A stretch of 64,000 bases of DNA, taken from contig NZ_CP136856.1 in NCBI RefSeq assembly GCF_033807535.1, forward strand, positions 1,731,001-1,795,000, written 5' to 3'. The position numbers were made by a program, and so were the translations under genes. Positions 18,211 through 27,096 of this stretch are shown in pieces (position 1 is the first letter of the stretch; each line of letters starts with the position of its first letter). Source of the DNA: Oceanisphaera sp. IT1-181 (lineage in GTDB: Bacteria > Pseudomonadota > Gammaproteobacteria > Enterobacterales > Aeromonadaceae). The notes beneath the pieces are model-generated. The model was not told the DNA's origin, did no database searches, and worked only from the letters and a program-made list of their open reading frames with translations.

Positions 18211-18927
18211 TTATTGGGTAAGCATGTGCCCTGCTACGCCCAATACAAAACCTAGCACGGCACCCATAGGGGGTGCCCAGTGTTTGTCGAGTACCGCTTG
18301 CGGGGCGATATCTTGAAACACCGAATATAAAATTCCCCCCGCGGCAAACAGCATAATCCCCGCCACTAACAGCGGCGAGTCGGCCAGCCACACATAGCCC
18401 GACAAGCCCGCCACCGGCCCTAACATGGCCATAACGGCAAAGGTAATGATGATGCGCTTGCCACTGTAACGCCCTGCAGCCTTAAGCTCACGATAGGCAT
18501 TAAAACCCTCGGGCATATTTTGCAGCGCCATCAGTACCGCCAATAACAACGCACTACCGATGCCGCCCAACGCCAAAGCCGCACCCAGCGCCAGCGACTC
18601 CGGAATAAAGTCCGACAACATGGCCGCTAATTGGCTAGCCGGGGTATTGAGCTTATACAGCAGCATATCCAGCGCCATAAAGGTCAGGCCGCCAGCACAA
18701 AAGCACAGTACCGCGCTCCACAAGGATAAGTGTGCTGTGCCCTCTGGCACTAATACTAAGGCCACCGCCGACAGTAAAGCGCCACCGCCAAAGGCCGCCA
18801 CCCCGTGGCGTAATTCATTTTCTAGCCAGTGTGGCCGCAGATGCTGATAGCTCCCAATAAAGGCCCCTAACGGCATGGCAAGGCCAGCCAACAAGGTTAA
18901 CCCGATAATAATCCCTATCTCTAGCAT
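18211..18927 (-). CDS. ZIP family divalent metal transporter
   Basis: This inner-membrane protein of 238 residues has about eight hydrophobic segments. The metal-binding motifs of the ZIP family are visible: DFIPESLALGAA in segment 4 and QNMPEGFNAYREL in segment 5, with a histidine-poor loop between segments 3 and 4. Substrates in the family are zinc, iron or manganese; the sequence does not decide. The ATG at 18927 is chosen because AAGGAG lies six bases before it; the earlier ATG at 18933 directly abuts the ribosome site. It stands alone, divergent from the TAXI gene. Confidence 0.88.
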   Translation of the reverse strand: MLEIGIIIGLTLLAGLAMPLGAFIGSYQHLRPHWLENELRHGVAAFGGGALLSAVALVLVPEGTAHLSLWSAVLCFCAGGLTFMALDMLLYKLNTPASQLAAMLSDFIPESLALGAALALGGIGSALLLAVLMALQNMPEGFNAYRELKAAGRYSGKRIIITFAVMAMLGPVAGLSGYVWLADSPLLVAGIMLFAAGGILYSVFQDIAPQAVLDKHWAPPMGAVLGFVLGVAGHMLTQ

Positions 18928-19068
18928 GCCCATCTCCTTATGACTGTATAAATAGCTCTTTTAAGTAATCCGGCATAACGGATGTGGTTAGCCAAGCTCC
19001 AAACTGCGGCGAAGAGACGGCCACCTACGAAAGATACCATACCCCGTAGCTGGTTAATTTTAGAGCCA

Positions 19069-19352
19069 CCTGATTACTCACAAAGCTCAGCCATATTTCA
19101 GTGAATTCAGCATCAATGAATTCAATAAGTTACAGGGAGATGCCCGTCTCCTCTCTTGTAGGTGCCAATTTATTCGGCACGGTTTGATGTTTTGCTTTAA
19201 ATTTAAACCTCAGTAACAGCCAGCAAAGCTGGCCAGCCGAATGAATTGGCTGCTACAAAACCCAGACCATTTGACCTTGGAGCAAGACCGGCAGCTACAA
19301 AAGAACAAACCGAAACAGGGCGCATAATGGCTGAGGTTCATAAGTAATCAGG
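19069..19352. mobile_element. MITE copy B (284 bp)
   Basis: It has the same terminal inverted repeats as copy A (CCTGATTAC...CTCAGCCAT) and the same interior, with a REP pair (GTAG at 19158, arms GTGCC/GGCAC; right half arms CAGCC/GGCTG). No flanking 8-bp duplication is seen. A lone REP fragment precedes it near 19013-19030. Confidence 0.82.
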
Positions 19353-19371
19353 TCTCCTTATGACTGTATAA
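19353..19371. repeat. 19-bp copy of the ZIP gene leader next to MITE B
   Basis: TCTCCTTATGACTGTATAA here is identical to 18933-18951, which contains the ribosome site of the ZIP gene. The copy begins exactly at the right end of MITE B. From 19372 to 19650 I see no other feature than the leader of the next gene. Confidence 0.8.
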
Positions 19372-19650
19372 TTACTCATTTGACACTGATTATGCCGGCT
19401 TGTGCGCTATGTTGCCTGCCGTTAGCTCACACATCAAGCCACTAAAAAACAAGATAGCCGCCGCCCGCGTTGTCTTCTGGTGTCGGATAAACTAGGTCTA
19501 ATAAGAGTGCCTAATAAACAAATCAGTAATAAAAGGATCAGATATCTACGCTTGCTGCAGTTATGTGCTTTTAGCCGGATACGTACAGTGCCATTGTTGC
19601 CAGTTCGCGGTAATATAACGGCTCTCTTGGCAATGAGGATGGACAGACGA

Positions 19651-20790
19651 ATGAAAATTAGGGAACAGCTTGGGGCGCACTTTGCCAAGCCGGTAAAAAA
19701 GCGACTCGCTATGTTGGTCGCGCCACTGCTGTTGGTCGCGCTGGTAGGTTGTGATGCCGTCGAGCCCAAGGCCAATATCGCGCTGGGCCCAGAAAACAGC
19801 GCCAGCAATCACGCCTCCCATCGTCTGTTAGCAGCGTACAACCTCACAGAAAACGACTTTAGTGCTCAAGAAGGCCGGTTTGAAGAGGCGCTCAATGGCG
19901 TAGAAACGGGCAGCACGGATATTGCCATGGGCTTTTTTGGTTTACCGAGCCGCAATATTGACAGTTTGCAGGCCGCTACCGGCGATCTCAAATTATTGAG
20001 TGTCTCCGACGCCGTGCTCGACGACTTTGAACAGCACACCGGCTATCGCCGTTTTAGTATTCCTAAAGACAGCTACCTCTTTTTAGATAAAGACGTGCAA
20101 ACGCTGGCCGCCTCCGCGGTATTAATGGCCAATACCAACACCATCAGTGACGAATTAGCTTATCAGCTGGCCAAAGTGATGTATGAGCAAGGTAAGGCTA
20201 TTCCTCATTCTCAAGCGCAATTCTTAACACTCACCCATGCGCTCGATGGCGCCGAGCAGCTGCGTATTCATCCGGGCGCTAAGCGCTTTTATGAAGAGCA
20301 AGGCTTAATCGTCAGCCAGCCCGTGGCTGAGCTAAACCTGTCGCGCAATAAACGAGAGTTTATTTTAGGCTCCGGCAGTCAAGGCGGCACCTACTATCCA
20401 CTGGGCGGCGAGCTGGCGAACCTCTGGAATAAAGATATTCCAAGCATTAATATCACCAGTGTGGCCACGGATGCGTCGTTGGAAAATTTAAACAGCTTGG
20501 CTGAGAACAAATTAGACTTGGCCATGACCGTCAATACCAGCGCCTTGGCCGCCCAAATTGGCAATGAGCAATTTACCAAGACCAGCGTGAGCAATGCAGC
20601 CTTTATTGGCCAACTCTACCCCGAGGTGTTTCATATTATTACTCGCGCCAGCAATCCGGTGTCGTCTTTTGCCGCCATTCACGCTAACCCGCTTAACGCG
20701 CGAGGGTTGTTAGCCACGGAAAGCAAAGTGCAGAACGAGGTACAGAACGAGGAATTGAAAAATAGTACCGAGCGCCAAGTGATCAAATAA
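19651..20790 (+). CDS. TAXI-family solute-binding lipoprotein with swapped domain halves
   Basis: This 379-residue protein has a lipoprotein signal (LLLVALVGC, lipobox cysteine near residue 35). TAXI proteins are periplasmic binding subunits of TRAP transporters. In the usual order the GTGGVYYPLGG-like segment comes first and the LGPEGSGT-like segment second. Here the C-terminal half comes first (ALGPENSASNHASHRLLAAY to LRIHPGAKRFYEEQGL), then the N-terminal half (ILGSGSQGGTYYPLGGELA to AFIGQLYPEVFHIITRAS), with a polar tail at the end. This looks like a circular permutation. No TRAP permease genes are adjacent. The ATG at 19651 has AGGA upstream; ATGs at 19633 and 19639 are alternatives. Confidence 0.82.
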   Translation: MKIREQLGAHFAKPVKKRLAMLVAPLLLVALVGCDAVEPKANIALGPENSASNHASHRLLAAYNLTENDFSAQEGRFEEALNGVETGSTDIAMGFFGLPSRNIDSLQAATGDLKLLSVSDAVLDDFEQHTGYRRFSIPKDSYLFLDKDVQTLAASAVLMANTNTISDELAYQLAKVMYEQGKAIPHSQAQFLTLTHALDGAEQLRIHPGAKRFYEEQGLIVSQPVAELNLSRNKREFILGSGSQGGTYYPLGGELANLWNKDIPSINITSVATDASLENLNSLAENKLDLAMTVNTSALAAQIGNEQFTKTSVSNAAFIGQLYPEVFHIITRASNPVSSFAAIHANPLNARGLLATESKVQNEVQNEELKNSTERQVIK

Positions 20791-20941
20791 GCGTTTCCGC
20801 TTTTTAGGGCATATACATAAAAGCCATGCTGAGAAAAAGCGCTAAGCGGGTAATGATATCGTTCATAGCGAACCTAGCAAACAAAGCAGTGTTTCATGCT
20901 GGTTGGCTCTCGTTATGGCAAGTAACAAACCAATAAGTGCG

Positions 20942-20973
20942 AACACAGCAAAAGCACCGACTTTTGCTGTGTT
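20942..20973. terminator. Hairpin downstream of the TAXI gene
   Basis: A perfect 13-bp stem AACACAGCAAAAG / CTTTTGCTGTGTT surrounds a 6-base loop. It lacks a long T-run, so it may be a terminator or another structured site. The rest of 20791-21036 shows no gene. Confidence 0.5.
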
Positions 20974-21036
20974 AAATGTCACGATTCGCTACTTGCGAGC
21001 AAAGCAGCAGCGCCCCAACTTTATTGCCTTCTGGGG

Positions 21037-21065
21037 TTGGCAAAGCTAGCGCGGCTTGCTAATGT
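21037..21065 (+). promoter_or_regulatory. Probable sigma-70 promoter of the his operon
   Basis: TTGGCA (21037-21042), a 17-base spacer and TAATGT (21060-21065) lie 40 bases before the his leader peptide. The position fits an attenuated leader; it is predicted from sequence only. Confidence 0.5.
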
Positions 21066-21104
21066 GAGCGCAGACCAATTAGCGAGACATAGGCCACACT
21101 CATT

Positions 21105-21155
21105 ATGAACTTCCTGCACAATGCCAAGCATCATCACCATCATATTCCCGACTAG
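21105..21155 (+). CDS. hisL: Histidine operon leader peptide HisL
   Basis: This 16-codon reading frame, MNFLHNAKHHHHHIPD, has five consecutive histidine codons plus one more. It lies 190 bases before hisG and is followed by competing hairpins and a T-run. Ribosome stalling at the histidine run when charged tRNA-His is scarce would favour the antiterminator, as in enterobacteria. The peptide is shorter in its histidine run than the seven of E. coli. Confidence 0.93.
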   Translation: MNFLHNAKHHHHHIPD

Positions 21156-21219
21156 GCTTTCAGAATATTATTCTGGAAGGCCACACGCTTGGCGGCTTCC
21201 AGCAGGATCAATATATTAA

Positions 21220-21250
21220 CCCTCGGAAGCTTTGCTCCGGGGGTTTTTTT
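21220..21250 (+). terminator. His operon attenuator
   Basis: A stem CCCTCGGA(a)GC / GCTCCGGGGG with a 3-base loop is followed by seven T. Between hisL and this site lie alternative pairing segments (TTTCAGAATATTATTCTGGAAGG; GCTTGGCGGCTTCCAGC) that could form pause and antiterminator structures. Confidence 0.88.
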
Positions 21251-21345
21251 CGTTTTTTGATTGGCACTATCTACACAACCTAATACGACTTTATTCTATA
21301 ACATTATTTTTGATACTTAACGTGACCCACAAGGAAACCCGCATC

Positions 21346-22248
21346 ATGACTTCGGATAACACTCGACTACGCATCGCGATTCAAAAATCAGGCCGTTTAA
21401 GCAAAGAATGTCAGCAGCTGCTTAAAGGCTGTGGCGTTAAACTCAACTTACGTGAGCAGCGCCTGATCGCCCACGCAGAGAACATGCCCATCGACTTGTT
21501 ATTAGTGCGCGATGACGATATCCCAGGCTTGGTGATGGACGGCGTAGTGGATTTGGGCGTGGTTGGCGAGAACGTGTTAGAAGAAACCGTAATGGAGCGT
21601 CAAGCCCAAGGCGAAGCCGCTGATTACAGCGTGCTTAAGCGTTTAGACTTTGGCGGTTGCCGCTTGTCATTGGCCGTGGCGCAAGATGCCAATTACCCCG
21701 GCGTGCAAAGCTTAGAAGGTAAGCGTATTGCTACCTCTTACCCTTGGTTATTAAAGCGTTTTATGGACAGCCACGGCGTGAAGTTTAAAAGCGTGATGCT
21801 AAACGGCTCGGTAGAAGTAGCACCGCGCGCCGGTGTGGCCGACGCCATCTGTGACTTAGTGTCTACCGGTGCCACGTTAGAAGCCAATGGCTTGGTAGAA
21901 GCAGATGTGATTTTTCGCTCCAAAGCCGTGCTGATCCAAAGCGCCGTTGAATTATCTGTCGCCAAGCAAGCGGTGATCGACAAATTGCTGCCCCGTATTC
22001 AAGGTTTACAGCAAGCTCGCGAAAGCAAATACATCATGCTGCACGCGCCAAAAGACCGACTAGAACAAGTGATCGACCTGCTGCCCGGTGCCGAGCGCCC
22101 GACTATCATGAACTTGGCTGGTGAAAGCAACCAAGTGGCTATACACGTGGTGAGCAGCGAAGACATGTTCTGGGAAACCATGGAAGGCCTCAAAGCGCTG
22201 GGCGCCTCGTCCATTTTGGTATTGCCCATCGAGAAGATGATGGAGTAA
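21346..22248 (+). CDS. hisG: ATP phosphoribosyltransferase HisG
   Basis: This is the first enzyme of histidine synthesis, joining ATP and PRPP, and the point of histidine feedback. The 300-residue long form has N-terminal catalytic lobes (LRIAIQKSGRLSKECQQLL; DLGVVGENVL; VSTGATLEANGL, the PRPP loop) and a C-terminal regulatory domain (RPTIMNLAG). It is cytosolic. The ATG at 21346 has AAGGAA 10 bases upstream. It begins the operon hisGDCBHAFI, all genes abutting or overlapping. Confidence 0.97.
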   Translation: MTSDNTRLRIAIQKSGRLSKECQQLLKGCGVKLNLREQRLIAHAENMPIDLLLVRDDDIPGLVMDGVVDLGVVGENVLEETVMERQAQGEAADYSVLKRLDFGGCRLSLAVAQDANYPGVQSLEGKRIATSYPWLLKRFMDSHGVKFKSVMLNGSVEVAPRAGVADAICDLVSTGATLEANGLVEADVIFRSKAVLIQSAVELSVAKQAVIDKLLPRIQGLQQARESKYIMLHAPKDRLEQVIDLLPGAERPTIMNLAGESNQVAIHVVSSEDMFWETMEGLKALGASSILVLPIEKMME

Positions 22249-22250
22249 AC

Positions 22251-23558
22251 ATGAAAATTCTGGATTGGAATACCTTAACTGACCTTGAGCAAGCCCAGGC
22301 GCTGCGCCGCCCCGCGCTCGCCCAAGGCGGCCGTGAAGCCCAAGTGGCGGACATTATTGAAAAGGTGCGCCAAGGTGGTGACGCAGCACTCATTGAGCTG
22401 ACGCGCACCCTTGATAAGGCCGAGCGCGAGACGCTGCAATTAACACAAGCCGAGATAGATGCGGCCTCATTACGCGTTAGTGATGAGCTAAAAGCCGCGT
22501 TAGAGCTGGCCATGACCAACATTGAGACCTTTCACCGGGCTCAATTGCCGACGCCTATCGTGCAAGAAACCAGCCCAGGTGTGCACTGTGAGCTGCATTT
22601 TCAGCCGATAGAAAAAGTGGGTTTATATGTGCCAGGTGGCACAGCACCCTTGGTGTCCACGGTCATGATGCTTGCCATTCCGGCGCGTTTGGCCGGTTGT
22701 GGGCGCGTAGTCTTGTGCTCACCGCCCCCCATTAATGACGCCATTATTTACACTGCGGGCCGTTGTGGCGTAGACGCCATCTATACATTGGGCGGGGCGC
22801 AGGCGGTGGCGGCCATGGCCTACGGCAGTGAAACCATCACTAAAGTGGATAAGATTTTTGGCCCCGGCAATACCTGGGTCACCGAAGCCAAGCGCCAAGT
22901 ATCCGGTGATGTAGCAGGTGCGGCCATCGATATGCCTGCTGGCCCATCAGAAGTATTGGTGATTGCCGATGCAGACGCAGATGCAGACTTTGTGGCTTCA
23001 GATTTATTGTCACAGGCTGAACACGGCACCGACTCTCAGGTAATCTTAGTCACGCCCTGCCGCGCCTTGGCAGACAAAGTCAATCTGGCACTAGAAGTTC
23101 AATTGGCACAATTGTCGCGCGCCGAGATTGCCCGCCAAGCGCTGCTTGAAAGCCGTACTTTTATTTGTGCTGATTTGGCGCAAGCGGTGCAGATTTCTAA
23201 CGCCTATGCACCTGAGCACTTGATTGTACAAACCGTCGATCCGCGTGCGCTGTTACCGCGCTTAAAAAATGCTGGCTCTATATTTTTAGGCGCCTGGACG
23301 CCAGAGTCGGTGGGCGACTACGCCAGTGGTACTAACCACACCTTGCCTACCTACGGTTATTCGCGCACCTATTCGAGTTTAGGTCTGGCAGATTATCAGC
23401 GTCGCTTTACCGTACAAGAATTGACCCCTGCTGGCCTGCAAGCCATAGGTCCGGCGGTGGAATTACTGGCGGCCACAGAAACCTTGGATGCCCATAAAAA
23501 TGCGGTAAGCCTGCGGCTTGCCAAGCTAGAGAAACAAACGGTGGAGAAGCAAGCATGA
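22251..23558 (+). CDS. hisD: Histidinol dehydrogenase HisD
   Basis: This zinc enzyme oxidises histidinol to histidine in two NAD-dependent steps, the last reactions of the pathway. The 435-residue length is normal. Conserved stretches are YVPGGTAPLVSTVMM, FGPGNTWVTEAKRQV, DMPAGPSEVLVIAD, SQAEHGTDSQ with the metal-site residues Q and H, and SVGDYASGTNHTLPT near residue 355. It starts two bases after the hisG stop and overlaps hisC by four bases. Confidence 0.97.
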   Translation: MKILDWNTLTDLEQAQALRRPALAQGGREAQVADIIEKVRQGGDAALIELTRTLDKAERETLQLTQAEIDAASLRVSDELKAALELAMTNIETFHRAQLPTPIVQETSPGVHCELHFQPIEKVGLYVPGGTAPLVSTVMMLAIPARLAGCGRVVLCSPPPINDAIIYTAGRCGVDAIYTLGGAQAVAAMAYGSETITKVDKIFGPGNTWVTEAKRQVSGDVAGAAIDMPAGPSEVLVIADADADADFVASDLLSQAEHGTDSQVILVTPCRALADKVNLALEVQLAQLSRAEIARQALLESRTFICADLAQAVQISNAYAPEHLIVQTVDPRALLPRLKNAGSIFLGAWTPESVGDYASGTNHTLPTYGYSRTYSSLGLADYQRRFTVQELTPAGLQAIGPAVELLAATETLDAHKNAVSLRLAKLEKQTVEKQA

Positions 23559-24628
23559 GTCAATCTGCATTAGGCCTTACCCAGTTAGCCCGCCGCCAAG
23601 TGCAGGCGCTAACGCCTTATCAATCAGCGCGCCGCATTGGTGGTCAAGGCCACATTTGGCTCAATGCCAACGAAGCAGCAGACAGCGGCGAGTATGCCCT
23701 TGATTGCTCACGCCTTAATCGTTATCCCGAGTGCCAGCCACCGCAAGTAGTGAATGCTTATGCGGCCTATGCCGGTGTGGCTCCAGAGCAGTTACTGGTG
23801 ACTCGTGGCGGCGATGAAGGCATCGAATTATTAATTCGTACCTTTTGTGAGCCGGGCCAAGACAGCATCTTATTGTGTTCGCCCACTTACGGCATGTACG
23901 CCATCAGTGCCCAGACCAATGACGTGGCCATTATTGACGTGCCTTTGAGCGCCGAGCGCCAGCCCGACTTTGACGCCATTATTGCTAAGCTTGATCAGGT
24001 CAAAATCGTGTTCTTGTGCTCGCCCAATAATCCCACTGGGGATTTGGTCGACCAAGCGGGTTTGTGTCGCTTGCTGACCGCCGCCAAAGATCGCGCGTTA
24101 GTAGTGGTGGATGAAGCCTATATCGAGTTTTGCCCCGAGTTTAGCCAAGCCAGTTTACTGGCCGACTATCCCGAGTTGGTGATCATCCGCACGCTGTCTA
24201 AGGCTTTTGGTCTGGCAGGCCTGCGTTGTGGCTTTACCTTGGCACACCCGCACGTGATTGAGCTGCTATTAAAAGTGATCCCGCCCTACCCCATTCCAGA
24301 GCCAGTGGCGCAAATTGCCGCTCAGGCACTAACGGAGTCAGGCTTGGCTACCATGCGCAATCGCGTGGCAGAAGTGAACAGCTTAAAGCTTGAGCTGGCT
24401 GAACAACTCAGCAAACACTCAGACGTAAAAGAAGTGTTTGCCCCTAACGGTAACTATTTATTAGTGCGTTTTAGCAATGGCGCGGCGTTATTTTCACGCA
24501 TGGCCAAGGCCGGTATTATATTACGCGACTTCGCCAGCAGACCCGGACTTGCGGACTGCATTCGGATCACCATCGGTACACAAACCGAGATGGACGCGGT
24601 ACTCAACGTACTGCAACAGGAGCAATAA
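23555..24628 (+). CDS. hisC: Histidinol-phosphate aminotransferase HisC
   Basis: This PLP-dependent class II-like aminotransferase acts on imidazole acetol phosphate. The 357-residue product has the substrate region NANEAADSGEY, the CSPNNPTGD motif, VVVDEAYIEF and the PLP-lysine motif RTLSKAFGLAGLRCGF. It overlaps hisD by an ATGA junction and abuts hisB. Confidence 0.97.
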   Translation: MSQSALGLTQLARRQVQALTPYQSARRIGGQGHIWLNANEAADSGEYALDCSRLNRYPECQPPQVVNAYAAYAGVAPEQLLVTRGGDEGIELLIRTFCEPGQDSILLCSPTYGMYAISAQTNDVAIIDVPLSAERQPDFDAIIAKLDQVKIVFLCSPNNPTGDLVDQAGLCRLLTAAKDRALVVVDEAYIEFCPEFSQASLLADYPELVIIRTLSKAFGLAGLRCGFTLAHPHVIELLLKVIPPYPIPEPVAQIAAQALTESGLATMRNRVAEVNSLKLELAEQLSKHSDVKEVFAPNGNYLLVRFSNGAALFSRMAKAGIILRDFASRPGLADCIRITIGTQTEMDAVLNVLQQEQ

Positions 24629-25714
24629 GTGACTAAGGAACGTATTTTATTCATCGACCGCGATGGCACCATGGTAGAAGAGCCCAAAGTCGACAAACAA
24701 TTAGACCGTCTCGATAAGCTGGCGTTTTTACCCGGCGTGATCCCAGCCTTGCTCAAACTGCAAGACGCAGGCTACAAGCTGGTGATGGTTACTAACCAAG
24801 ATGGCTTAGGCACCGACAGCTTCCCACAAGCGGACTTTGATGCACCTCATAACTTGATGATGCAAATCTTGAATTCCCAAGGCGTGCAGTTTCAAGACAC
24901 CTTAGTCTGCCCGCATTTTCAAGAAGACGATTGCGCATGCCGCAAGCCGCGCTTAGGTCTTGTAAAAGATTACCTGCAAGCGGGTCGCATCGACTTTACC
25001 GACTCTTGGGTGATTGGCGATCGCCACACCGACATTCAGCTGGCCGAAAACATGGGCTTGCCGAGCTTTCATTACGGTCATGCAGACGCCAATGGCGTGA
25101 TCATCGGCTGGAATGAAATCGTGAGCAGCCTGTTAAGCCGTGGCCGCAAAGCCGCCGTGACTCGTACTACCAAAGAAACCGATATTCGCTTGTCACTGGA
25201 CTTAGACACCCAAGGCGGCAGCCAAATCAACACCGGCTTGAACTTCTTCGACCATATGCTGGATCAAATTGCCACTCACGGCGGTTTTCAGCTCAACGTA
25301 CAAGTTGAGGGTGACTTGCACATCGACGATCACCACACGGTAGAAGACACCGCACTGGCCATGGGCGAAGCCCTGCGTAAAGCGCTCGGCAACAAACGCG
25401 GCATCGGTCGCTTTGGTTTTGTGCTGCCGATGGACGAGTGCGAAGCGGCAGTAACACTGGATTTATCCGGCCGCCCTTATATGTCGTTTGACGGTAAGTT
25501 CAACCAAGACCGCGTCGGCGATATGTCCGTGGAAATGGTGCCGCACTTCTTCCGCTCACTGAGCGACAGTCTCGCCTGCAATATCCACCTTAAAGTGACC
25601 GGTGAAAACACCCATCACATGGTGGAAAGCACCTTTAAGAGCTTTGGCCGCGCATTGCGCCAAGCACTCAAGGTGGAGGGTAATGAATTACCTTCCAGCA
25701 AGGGGGTGCTGTGA
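24629..25714 (+). CDS. hisB: Bifunctional histidinol-phosphatase / imidazoleglycerol-phosphate dehydratase HisB
   Basis: This two-domain enzyme catalyses steps seven and nine of histidine synthesis. The N-terminal HAD phosphatase has DRDGTMVEEP near residue 10, with zinc-type cysteines (CPHFQEDDCACRKP). The C-terminal dehydratase starts near residue 175 (TKETDIRLSLDLD) with metal motifs FFDHMLDQIATHGGF, DDHHTVEDTALAMGEAL and GENTHHMVES. The 361-residue fused form is the enterobacterial type. It starts at GTG right after the hisC stop. Confidence 0.96.
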   Translation: MTKERILFIDRDGTMVEEPKVDKQLDRLDKLAFLPGVIPALLKLQDAGYKLVMVTNQDGLGTDSFPQADFDAPHNLMMQILNSQGVQFQDTLVCPHFQEDDCACRKPRLGLVKDYLQAGRIDFTDSWVIGDRHTDIQLAENMGLPSFHYGHADANGVIIGWNEIVSSLLSRGRKAAVTRTTKETDIRLSLDLDTQGGSQINTGLNFFDHMLDQIATHGGFQLNVQVEGDLHIDDHHTVEDTALAMGEALRKALGNKRGIGRFGFVLPMDECEAAVTLDLSGRPYMSFDGKFNQDRVGDMSVEMVPHFFRSLSDSLACNIHLKVTGENTHHMVESTFKSFGRALRQALKVEGNELPSSKGVL

Positions 25715-26355
25715 GCGAAGCCATCACTGAAACTAAAAACGGCCAAACCAACAAGAGCCAAAACATTAAAATCGCCATTATTGATACCGGCTGTGCCAAT
25801 TTATCATCGGTGCGCTACGCCATCGAGCGCTTAGGTTATAGCGTAACCGTGAGTCGTGACCACGACGTATTATTGGCAGCCGACAAGCTGCTGCTGCCCG
25901 GCGTGGGCACCGCAAGTGAGGCCATGAAAAACCTAAAAGAGCGCAATTTGGTGGCGTTGATCAGCCAGCTGCAGCAGCCCGTCTTGGGTATTTGTCTGGG
26001 CATGCAAATGCTGGTTAATCATTCCAGTGAGGGTGACGTGGGCTGTTTAGGCCTGGTGGATGCCGAGTGTCAGCACATGGAAGCCTCAGACGGCGTGCGC
26101 TTGCCGCACATGGGTTGGAATCAAATTACGCCCATGGCGGATCATCCGCTGTTTAAAGACATTCCCGATGGCAGCTATTTTTATTTTGTGCACTCGTATG
26201 CGGTGCCAGTGGGCGAGTACACCCTCGCCACCAGCCAGCATGGCGTGAACTTTAGCGCCGCCATTAGCAATGCTAATTTCTTTGGCGTGCAATTTCACCC
26301 AGAACGCTCGGGTGCGGCCGGTGCACAATTACTGAAAAATTTCTTGGAGCTGTAA
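25711..26355 (+). CDS. hisH: Imidazole glycerol phosphate synthase glutaminase subunit HisH
   Basis: This class I glutamine amidotransferase supplies ammonia to HisF. The 214-residue product has the nucleophile motif LGICLGMQML (Cys near residue 94) and the catalytic FGVQFHPERSG with His and Glu near the end. About 18 polar residues precede the conserved IAIIDTGCANLSSV start, a small N-terminal extension. It begins at GTG, overlapping the hisB stop. Confidence 0.96.
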   Translation: MSEAITETKNGQTNKSQNIKIAIIDTGCANLSSVRYAIERLGYSVTVSRDHDVLLAADKLLLPGVGTASEAMKNLKERNLVALISQLQQPVLGICLGMQMLVNHSSEGDVGCLGLVDAECQHMEASDGVRLPHMGWNQITPMADHPLFKDIPDGSYFYFVHSYAVPVGEYTLATSQHGVNFSAAISNANFFGVQFHPERSGAAGAQLLKNFLEL

Positions 26356-26358
26356 AAT

Positions 26359-27096
26359 ATGATTATTCCGGCCATTGATCTAATTGGCGGTAAGGTAGTA
26401 CGTCTGTATCAGGGCGACTATGAGCAAAAAACGCAATACACAGCTTCCGCTCAAGAGCGCTTTGACCTCTACGTGGCCGAGGGCGCGACCCAGCTGCACT
26501 TAGTGGATCTGGACGGCGCCAAAGACAGCAGCCAGCGCCAGCTCGATATCATTAAGCAATTAGTGATGAATACCCCAGTACCGGTGCAAATAGGTGGCGG
26601 CATTCGCACTGAGCAAGACGTCAAAGACTTGCTCGACATTGGCGTACAAAGAGTGGTGATTGGCTCCACTGCCGTTAAAAACCCAGAAATGGTGGTGGGT
26701 TGGATCAAGCAATACGGACCCGAGCGCATCGTATTGGCGCTGGACATTAACATTACGCCGGAAGGCGAAAAGAAAGTGGCCATCGCCGGTTGGCAAGAAG
26801 ACAGCGGCATCACCATAGAAGCGCTGCTTGAGCATTATCTGCCGGCGGGCCTGTGCCATGTATTGTGTACCGATATCTCGAAAGACGGCACGCTCACTGG
26901 CTCAAACGTGGCGTTATACCGTGAATTAGCGGCGCGCTATCCCACCATTTTATGGCAGGCCTCCGGTGGCATTGGCAATATCGATGACATTAAGGCGCTG
27001 ACTAACACTGGTGTGGCAGGCGTGATCTTGGGTCGCTCTTTGCTAGAAGGTAAGTTTAACGTGGCGGAGGCAATCGCATGCTGGCAAGACGCATAA
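26359..27096 (+). CDS. hisA: Phosphoribosylformimino-AICAR-phosphate isomerase HisA
   Basis: This (beta/alpha)8-barrel isomerase has 245 residues. Typical barrel motifs are MIIPAIDLIGGKVVRLYQGD, LHLVDLDGAKD, IGGGIRTEQDV and ASGGIGNIDDIKAL. Its 3' end overlaps hisF by 19 bases. Confidence 0.97.
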   Translation: MIIPAIDLIGGKVVRLYQGDYEQKTQYTASAQERFDLYVAEGATQLHLVDLDGAKDSSQRQLDIIKQLVMNTPVPVQIGGGIRTEQDVKDLLDIGVQRVVIGSTAVKNPEMVVGWIKQYGPERIVLALDINITPEGEKKVAIAGWQEDSGITIEALLEHYLPAGLCHVLCTDISKDGTLTGSNVALYRELAARYPTILWQASGGIGNIDDIKALTNTGVAGVILGRSLLEGKFNVAEAIACWQDA

